64,000 bases of DNA, taken from the NCBI GenBank assembly GCA_036245805.1, contig BTRK01000001.1, positions 15,004,001-15,068,000 of the forward strand, written 5' to 3'. The DNA is from Pristionchus mayeri (Eukaryota > Nematoda > Chromadorea > Rhabditida > Neodiplogasteridae). This document shows, piece by piece, positions 57,141 through 64,000 of the stretch. A program made the position numbers and the translations under genes. How positions within the stretch are numbered: position 1 is the first letter of the stretch; every line of letters begins with the position of its first letter. The notes beneath the pieces were generated by a model. That model searched no databases. It was not told where the DNA came from and saw only the letters and a list, made by a program, of their open reading frames with translations.

Positions 57141-57389
57141 TATGCATCAACCTCATTTTCGGAATTCAACCAAACCAATATTTCCGTCGAATCACACGCC
57201 ATATTTTCCTCTCCACTTGCAGACTTACAATTAGATATTCTCGCCAGAAGCTAATCAATAAATGCATGTGATGTTCTCGAAAGATAGCACTTTCCGATTC
57301 CTAGGCACGGAAAATGTCGCAATAAGATGCTACAAATGCTAATGAGAAACAAAAAGGACTGGTCTTTCCCTTTCTCTTTCACACTTTTC

Positions 57390-58440
57390 TACAGACATCA
57401 AATGGAGTTATTATCGTGAGAAATGGAGATAGTCACCCATTCTCTCTCTGTTCTGACCTGCAGTCGTCGTTCCAGATGCAGGCTTTCTAATTCACAGTCA
57501 CTGAATCTTCTTTTCCACAGTGTCCACGTTCTGCAATCACGATTCCTTATTCTTTGACTCGTCTAACTGAAACATTAGCATTCTTTCCTCATAATTCGAT
57601 ATCATTAGATTTAATGTTTCAAAAGATTATGAAATATGTGTTGATACGATGTATCAGAAAAGTTCGGTGTGATTAAGAAATTTACATTTTTTTCTATCGC
57701 GTTTGTGCTTAAGAATGCGATTTTTATTTCAGTCGGTGCATTCAGGCTACGCAAGATCTTCAAGTCCACTAGTGCACCGCAACGAGCAGTATTGGCCTTT
57801 CATCTACTGCAAAAATAATCAGAAAAACAATTAGGTTGACAATACACTTTATTAATTAAAGAGACACTCTCACTTTCTCCTTCGGATGAAGAGTAGTCAA
57901 TCATTTTAATCATAACATAATAGAGAACGACCGAGGAAAAGGAATTCGTAACCTGGAGATAAGTCGATCCATCACACACACATATTGTACAAATTTGAAA
58001 ATTGGAGTGGAAAATCATGGTTATATATCAGACAGGTTCCCGTTCCTGTTCGAGACACATATTATCGTGAAGAACGAAGTAAGGCAATATTTTGATGGGG
58101 CGTAAGGACGTAAGGATTCAAACTCGAATATTAATTAGACCTTTACTGTGCAAATTTGTATCAACCGACTTCTGGACAAATGTTGAAATATGGGAAAAAA
58201 TGAATAGGCTATCTACGATCACCATTTGCTGGCCTTGTAATACCCGAATGAGACAATCCAGGTATAACAAGAGTCTTCAGACAATCGGGAAGCAAACCTG
58301 ACGGATATCATAAGACACAGACACCTGAACCCGCCTAGTCAGTTAACTTTTCGAAATATGCTGGAAGTCTCAGTAAACAGTCCATAAGCCTTCCCTGAAG
58401 CATTCCCTCTCCTCTTCCGACTGAATTGTACTTAATTCCT
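57390..58440 (+). repeat. Family P, one-armed copy 3
   Basis: Matches 13300-14220, then the reverse of 11250-11340, including the 480-bp block missing from the left arm of copy 1. It is followed at 58470-58590 by sequence like 10455-10570, the outer arm of the composite structure. The same neighbour pair at two sites suggests they moved together. Confidence 0.65.
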
Positions 58441-58828
58441 ATTTCGCAGTTACCGTTGGAGGTATGATGTTTCACAATTAATATATTCCTCTCGAAAATC
58501 TATTTCACCGATTAAATGATCTGCTGTACTCAAATTTTATGAAGTACAACAGATCAGTTAATCAACCAAAGATACGCTGACGCTGAATGTGAGATTTACA
58601 AAAACCCTACTATTATAAGTATCATTTTATTGACCACCTGTTGAATATATTCCATATTTGCTTAACTTTCAATATGTTACGATTATTTAGAGGCTCAATG
58701 ATAATTTACTGCATCCATTCCAATAATCTTCAGATACTCAAGGGCAGTGCAACTGTCGCAGTTCTAAGATCTACAATCATGGCAATATTCACAAGATACT
58801 CGCTTAATTTCGCATGCGCTCTCGACTA

Positions 58829-59162
58829 GAGTGTCGAAAACGACTGATTGATCAAATCCAACACGTCGATAATGATTTTATCCAGCAAGTTGTTTATCAT
58901 TCAAATCAAATATCCAAAGCGTCGTTTCGTTGTCAACAAGTCGCGACTTGTCGAAAACAAAAACAATCTCGATAAAATCGGTCGAGTGTCGATCTATTTT
59001 GAATTGTGTTTCACAAAAATAATGCCTCACCACAATGACCATCATCGTGAAGAGTGAAAAACAACTTGTTGACAAATAAACAGCACGTCGATTAGAATTA
59101 TATCCAACAAGTTGTTTATTGAGTGCGAGTTCAAAACAACAAGTCGTTTGTTTTCGACACTC
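58829..59162. mobile_element. TA-flanked MITE with internal direct repeats
   Basis: 334 bp. TA at 58827-58828 and 59163-59164. The ends are GAGTGTCGAAAAC and complement. A motif CACGTCGAT...ATCCARCAAGTTGTTTAT occurs twice in direct orientation (58862 and 59083), and CAAGTTGTT/AACAACTTGTT motifs recur. Confidence 0.7.
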
Positions 59163-59164
59163 TA

Positions 59165-59555
59165 CTCTCTACTGCCGAGGGAACGTGTTGAATGAGGCGA
59201 ATCACGTGACGAATCGTTAATACTATTCTGCCGCTGCAGCTGAATCGAAGACGCAAGTGACGGCGAGCAATTGATGCCGAACAGTTCATTGCAAGAGTTG
59301 CCATTTCTCTACATTTGAAAATTTTTAAATTGATCCAGCGTGTTACTGTCTCACGAGCGGCATAGAAGTGGCACTGTTGCAGTGTGATCAATAGTTGATC
59401 GGATCTCGTTCTACATCCCAATATCGGATATCTTTCTATTGCTTAATTTATTTAATTCCCACTAGGCTTACTCTTAATTCAAAGCGGGAAACAATTTCCG
59501 GTGCGGGATGGGCAATTACTCGAACTGTTTTATAAAGCTAAAGACAAATGACATA
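59165..59555. other. Spacer
   Basis: No supported feature. Confidence 0.4.
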
Positions 59556-61237
59556 TCACGCCTATTACGAGAGAATCGACTCAAAATGATGGGTTTCTGG
59601 CAAAGCGGCCATATTTCAGTTTCCGGTTTTCGACGTTTTTGAGGTCTACCAAGGTCAACTAAGACCCCCGTGACTGGATTATTCACTACAGCTGTTCCTC
59701 ATCGAGCTGCTGCACCGGTCGCTCGCGCGCCTCCTTCTTTGAAAATCCATTTATGGCTTCAAAACAAACATGAAAAGGTCATTTTTCGTTACCAGGGCTA
59801 TCTTTGTGTGCTCTATCGACCCTTCAATTCCATTTGTCCAAGATTTTAGTACTGAAGGTGCTACATTCAACTGGGCATAGCTTGAAAACGGTTCGAAAAG
59901 CCACTGATTTTTTGGATAGCTGGATTCGCCTTCTCGAGACGCGTCGTTTAAGGGGTTTGAGCTCCCATATCTAACTTACTTTCCTTAGTTTCCATAGCTA
60001 AAAACATTTTTAGATGATTTGAACTTATTTTTCACTGCGCAATTTCATTGTTCACACTCTCATTCTTGTGAAACTCATCCGAAATAATTGAAAAGCCGTG
60101 CGCGCACGAACGAATGACGAGAAATGAGGGGGCGAACAATGAAATTGCACAGTGAAAAATAAGTTCAAATCTTCCAAAAAGTTTTTTTAGCTATGGAAAC
60201 TAAGTTACCCCCGAGATATGGGAGCTCAAACCCCTTAAACGACGCGTCTCGAGAATGCGAATCCAGCTATCCAAAAAAATCAGTGGCTTTTCGAGCCGTT
60301 TTCAAGCTATGCCCTGTTGAATGTAGCATCTTCAGCACTGAAATCCTGGACAAATGGAATTGAAGGATCGATAGAGCACACAAAGATAGCCCGGGTAACG
60401 AAAAATGACCTTTTCATGTTTGTTTTGAAGCCATAAATGGATTTTCAAAGAAGGAGGCGCGCGAGCGACCGGTGCAGCAGTGTACTGGCTTTACCGTACC
60501 CAGTGTACTCTTTGCTACCGTAATTCAAGCCGTATAAATTTTACGAAGGCCTTTTGATTTCTTGCAGTCCAATTTCTTGAAATCTGTCAGAATTTTCCGT
60601 CGGAAGAATAGCCGTCGGAAGTTCCTGAATATCGACAGGATATTTTCTGATGGGTGTCAGATTATTCTGAAGGCCGTCTGCTGAGTACCGTCAACATTTT
60701 CTGAAGAAACGGTAGAGGTAGTGCTTGCAAAGTTGCTCATAATCGAGCAAAGAAAATTTTTAAAAATTCATTTCAAGAAAAAAATATGCGATTGACCGCT
60801 GTGGTGTGTGACCGCAATTACGGTAGCAAGGACTACAGTACACTGAGTACGGTAACGACCATGAATGAACAAAATTGAAAGAGTATTGGAAAAAGTTGTC
60901 CAACTTTGGAAAAAGTTTTCCAACTTTACCAAAGATATTTTAATTTACACAGGTAGTCGCTCAAAAAGTGAACTATATAGATAGATCTCGGAAAAAACAT
61001 CAAGAGTCACTCAGAGTGCAATTTTCGCTTGTCTTTCACGGGAACTTAGAAAACAGCTCTCGAATTACAAGATTTCGAGATCCTACGCGGTATAAAAAGC
61101 TTCAAAATGTAGTATATATAATGATACTTTAGGGGAATGCCAGGCATATCCCCTGGATACCCAATCCAGCTAGAACCCATTTGGCGATGTCCTCTCTATT
61201 CCCATGGCCAGCTCGAGTCACCCGTAAAAAGGCGTGA
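59556..61237. mobile_element. TA-flanked foldback, element C, composite
   Basis: The ends are TCACGCCTATTACGAGAGAA plus TCGA (left) and TCACGCCTTTTTACGGGTGA (right, one extra base). TA at 59554-59555 and 61238-61239. The inner palindrome 59709-60482 has CACCGGTCGCTCGCGCGCC arms. The right quarter (60869-61237) resembles the arm of element B, while the left tip does not extend that likeness, so this is a chimera or nested set. Confidence 0.65.
60483..60868. mobile_element. MITE with TACCGTAC termini
   Basis: The ends share TTACCGTAC.CAGTGTACT and TTGCTACCGTAATT in inverted orientation. The body is about 300 bp without a gene. The motif recalls the foldback at 2183-2593. It sits inside element C, so it is younger than that element. 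Confidence 0.65.
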
Positions 61238-61520
61238 TATACCTATTCGTGCTCACACTATGTAATGGTCAGCCATATTGATTTCATTAGTTGATGCTAT
61301 GTTCATGTTTGTTTCAACGTTGTTGATGATTCCCGCCTCACAATATATTGTTCTTGTATCCATATTTATTATTGAACCGTTCTAGAAAATAAAGACTGAT
61401 TCATGAGTATTGTTCATAGATATGCATCAGGTGAATGAGGGGGGAGGGGCCGGGGCCGGGAGAAAGCAAGGGACGATTTTTCTTACAGTAACCCTGGGGC
61501 GAGCGAGGGGACGGAATTTC

Positions 61521-61652
61521 CCACTAGTCTGACTAGTCATCTCGCCCACTAGTCCGACTAGTCGCTCTCTCCGACTAGTAGTCGGACTAGTCTGTCGAGC
61601 TACTGGATAACTACCTAGTCGGACTAGTTGACGAAGTGACTAGTCGGACTAG
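61521..61652. repeat. Cluster of ACTAGTC palindromes
   Basis: ACTAGTCNGACTAGT-type palindromes (also CTAGTCGGACTAG) occur about six times in 130 bp directly before the LINE ORF1. Confidence 0.85.
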
Positions 61653-62207
61653 TTGCCAACTCAGACCAGAGTTCCTCTCCCCACCTCATCCCTCCCTTCC
61701 ACCTCCATTCCCATTCCCCATCCCCCTCTCTCATCTGGCGAAGACCCAGTCGAAGCTCATCTGAGGGCTCGTTCGCTTGTGATCTCGGGAATCCCCGAGG
61801 CCGATTCTTCTCTGAATATTGAAGAGAGATTGGCTGGCGATGCCAAGTCTGTTGGATTGGCTCTGGCCCTACTTCACGTAGAGGCTTCCCCTCAGATGGT
61901 GTATAGAATGGGCAAGCCGGGCGACAATCCCCGCCTCCTTAAAGTGGTGCTTCCTTCTCGCTCTCACCTCTTGACTGCTCTGAAAAATGCCCCTGATCTC
62001 CGCAAGAACGAAGAGTTCAGAGGTATATACATTCGTAAATCGCAGACTCGGGAAGAGAGAGAGAGAAGCAAGGAGATGAGAGAGTCACTAAAGGCTATGC
62101 GCGCTCAGGATTCGGGTTGTCCCTTCATGTATTACCGCGACGAGCTGTGGCACAAGGATGACATCCGTTCCGGTGTCCGCACTCGCCTCCCGACTCAGGG
62201 AAGCTAA
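61653..62207 (+). CDS. LINE ORF1-like RNA-binding protein, start missing
   Basis: 184 codons from TTG 61653, with TAG just upstream, so no ATG begins the frame. It has a Pro/Ser-rich start, then an RRM-like core (RSLVISGIPEADSS, VYRMGKPGDNPRLLKVVLPS), then a charged helix (KSQTREERERSKEMRESLKA). ORF1 proteins of this kind coat the element RNA. It ends at TAA 62205-62207, about 200 bp before the endonuclease similarity. The natural start is probably lost. Confidence 0.8.
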   Translation: MPTQTRVPLPTSSLPSTSIPIPHPPLSSGEDPVEAHLRARSLVISGIPEADSSLNIEERLAGDAKSVGLALALLHVEASPQMVYRMGKPGDNPRLLKVVLPSRSHLLTALKNAPDLRKNEEFRGIYIRKSQTREERERSKEMRESLKAMRAQDSGCPFMYYRDELWHKDDIRSGVRTRLPTQGS

Positions 62208-62242
62208 TTACTCGTACACCACCACCCGATTCTGGCCATTCT

Positions 62243-62704
62243 TTGACTTCCTCCCTTGACTGTCTCTCCTTTTCAACAGACGCTCTCCCCTCTTCCCATC
62301 TTCCCCCTCTCTACGTCTGTCCCCTCTCCATTCCCAATACTCTCTCCCCTCCCTCTCTTCCCCCACTCGATCCTCGTGATCCGCCGCTTTCTACAATCCT
62401 TCCCATCTCTCTGCGATGTTCGTTATTCAACTCTCGATCACTCTGTAACAAGCTTCCTGATTTGCATGCTATTCTCTCTATTGATAAGCCCGACCTCATC
62501 TTTGTAACAGAGACTTGGCTCTCTTCCAAGATATTAGACACTGAGCTCCTACTTTCCTTCCCTTATCGCATCTTCCGTTGTGATCGTCCTCGTCGTGGGG
62601 ACGGTGTCTGTCTCCTCGTTCGTGACCACCTCCCCTGTTCCCGAGTTGCTATCAATTCGTCAGTCTCTAGTGACATTCTTGCGATCGATGTGCCTCATGC
62701 TTAG
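62243..62704 (+). pseudogene. LINE endonuclease fragment
   Basis: After a Ser/Pro-rich leader it shows an AP-endonuclease-like start: SLFNSRSLCNKLPDLHAI and DLIFVTETWL (the catalytic Glu motif). It then stops at 62704 where the middle of the domain should follow. The next frame (from 62737) begins near the domain end (NNHFLDIILSP, then NSDHSTI). Roughly 80-100 residues with other catalytic residues are missing, so the enzyme is dead. Confidence 0.8.
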
Positions 62705-62736
62705 TTGACCTCTCCATTGATCTTGATCTCACCCAG

Positions 62737-63996
62737 ATGGTTCCCTCCCCTTCCCTAAACAATCATTTCCTTGATATTATCCTATCACCTCCCGGAGTAG
62801 TATCCAATTGCTGCTTATCAGCTCCTTTTAAAAATTCTGACCACTCTACGATTAACTTTGACTTCAATTTCCCCTTTGATCAGCCCGTAGTAGTGCATTC
62901 ATTCGATTTTCGTAAAACTGACTTCTCTGGTCTCGACAGTGCACTACTCGAGTTGAATTGGGAGGAATCACTTTCTGATTGTACAGATATCTCACACCTG
63001 TATAACCGATTCGTCTCACTTGTAACTGGCCTCTTCCCTGCGTTTATTCCTCTCAAGAAGATTTCCCTCTCCTCTGATCACTATCCTCCCCACATTAGGT
63101 CTCTTCTTGCACACAAACGCGCACTTTTCAACAAAATTCATCTTCGCCCTGTGCATTCTCAGTTTCTCTTAGTTTCGCATAAATTAGATAAGGAAATACG
63201 TAAGTACGTTCGTTGCTACGAGAATCGGTTACTTGCCAGTAATCATAGTCGATCATTCTACCGCTATGTATCCACTCGTTTCAAGTCTAAAGGTCTCTCC
63301 ATTCCGTCCCTCGTGGCGATGGACGGATCTGTCATCACGTGCAATTCTCTAAAGGCTGAATCCCTTGCCGATTATTTCACTTCTGTATGTACTCGTGATG
63401 ACGGGTCCCTTCCATCTTGCTCTACCCTCGTTTCGCAAACCATCCCTTTATCAGTCGTCCTTCCTCACGATGTCTCTTTTCTTCTGAGGAAAGTATCTTC
63501 ATCCTGTTCGCTCCCATCTGACTCCATCCCATCTATCATTTTTAAAAATTGCTTCCGATCTTTGTCTACTCCTCTTGCGCATATTTTCAATTATAGTATT
63601 ATGCTAGGTGATATTCCATCCTTGTGGAAATCCTCTATTGTTATTCCAATCCCAAAAATTTCCTCGCCTTCCTCGGTCTCGGATTATCGCCCTATCAGTC
63701 TCACTCCCATTCCTTCCAAAATAATGGAAAGAATACTCAAGCCTAAGATTATCCGCTGGTGCAACTTTCATAAGATTATCCCTCCCGAACAACATGGTTT
63801 TCTCTCTAAACGCTCTACTGTTACCCAACTTTTGGATTGTAATCAAAATTGGCGTGATTCCCTCGATCGTGATTACTGTACCGATGTTGCATATATTGAT
63901 CTAGCCAAAGCTTTTGATAAGGTTTCCCATCCTAAGCTATTATTCAAATTACAATTGCTAGGCATTCGTGGCTGTTTGTTGAATTGGATTACATGA
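62737..63996 (+). CDS. LINE reverse transcriptase, partial
   Basis: 419 codons. It starts in the endonuclease tail (NSDHSTINFDF), passes a linker, and enters the reverse transcriptase palm: VIPIPKISSPSSVSDYRPIS, EQHGFLSKRSTVTQLL and VAYIDLAKAFDKVSHPKLLF, the first catalytic Asp motif. The YADD motif would lie beyond the window. TGA at 63994 follows WIT, where relatives continue, so it may be a nonsense change. The domain order fits CR1/Jockey. Confidence 0.9.
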   Translation: MVPSPSLNNHFLDIILSPPGVVSNCCLSAPFKNSDHSTINFDFNFPFDQPVVVHSFDFRKTDFSGLDSALLELNWEESLSDCTDISHLYNRFVSLVTGLFPAFIPLKKISLSSDHYPPHIRSLLAHKRALFNKIHLRPVHSQFLLVSHKLDKEIRKYVRCYENRLLASNHSRSFYRYVSTRFKSKGLSIPSLVAMDGSVITCNSLKAESLADYFTSVCTRDDGSLPSCSTLVSQTIPLSVVLPHDVSFLLRKVSSSCSLPSDSIPSIIFKNCFRSLSTPLAHIFNYSIMLGDIPSLWKSSIVIPIPKISSPSSVSDYRPISLTPIPSKIMERILKPKIIRWCNFHKIIPPEQHGFLSKRSTVTQLLDCNQNWRDSLDRDYCTDVAYIDLAKAFDKVSHPKLLFKLQLLGIRGCLLNWIT

Positions 63997-64000
63997 TATC

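Larger units (their letters stand above)
61653..64000 (+). mobile_element. Non-LTR retrotransposon (CR1/Jockey-like), incomplete
   Basis: An ORF1 with an RRM-like core, an endonuclease fragment and a reverse transcriptase lie in order. The endonuclease has lost its middle, and the 3' part runs off the window. ORF1 lacks an ATG, so the 5' end may also be truncated. Confidence 0.9.

Noticed and set aside
61521..61652. CRISPR-like array
   Set aside because: Repeats are short palindromes with irregular spacing, in a eukaryotic LINE context with no cas genes.

Overview
The window is animal nuclear DNA, about 40% GC by eye. It has short GT-AG introns, eukaryotic tRNA genes, and animal-type mobile elements: mariner, PIF/Harbinger with a MADF partner gene, Ty3/Gypsy, and a CR1/Jockey-like LINE. 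Small introns and many palindromic repeats suggest a nematode, but I cannot fix the species and another small invertebrate is possible. No long conserved host gene is present. Most of the sequence is transposons, long foldback (palindromic) elements, duplicated segments and small multi-exon gene candidates.

Layout. 1-1309: mostly unassigned. 1310-6605: a PIF/Harbinger transposon with about 870-bp terminal inverted repeats, a frameshifted transposase and a complete five-exon MADF partner gene. 6684-7924: dead mariner. 8131-8418: TTAA MITE. 8440-9240: an old dispersed repeat. 10325-16690: a composite inverted structure (outer arms, a 3.2-kb palindrome, a 1.9-kb foldback). 16939-18074: a 216-residue gene candidate on the minus strand, cut by a TTAA MITE. 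18196-21850: a second copy of the old repeat, split by a poly-G foldback, a dead mariner and a TA foldback. 21943-23000: another foldback. 23150-25300: duplicated gene fragments and candidate exons. 25484-30637: a Ty3/Gypsy retrotransposon on the minus strand with an open 1382-codon frame. 31191-32421 and 36009-37566: two more dead mariners, the second carrying a MITE. 33441-33999: a three-exon gene candidate. 39290-45130: repeated units carrying a conserved 27-codon ORF, plus a TA foldback. 45414-45664: a two-exon small-protein candidate. 47889-49090: tRNA-Gly, tRNA-Tyr and a tRNA-like sequence. 45655-51805: duplicated segments. 53133-61237: a cluster of foldbacks and MITEs. 61653-64000: a truncated LINE running off the window.

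How the parts fit together. The strongest unifying pattern is a group of TA-flanked foldbacks (55692, 56095, 59556, 14526, 40356, 20317). Their ends differ, but five share AATCGA or AATCGG at exactly bases 19-24 of the terminal repeat; the sixth has a one- or two-base variant. They carry no transposase and were presumably mobilised in trans. A second group has poly-G termini and 7-8 bp target duplications. A third has TTAA targets and AGGAG termini. Element-in-element and element-in-exon insertions allow relative dating. The Gypsy element and the Harbinger partner gene are the only mobile-element genes that still read as intact over their main length; all four mariner transposases are broken.
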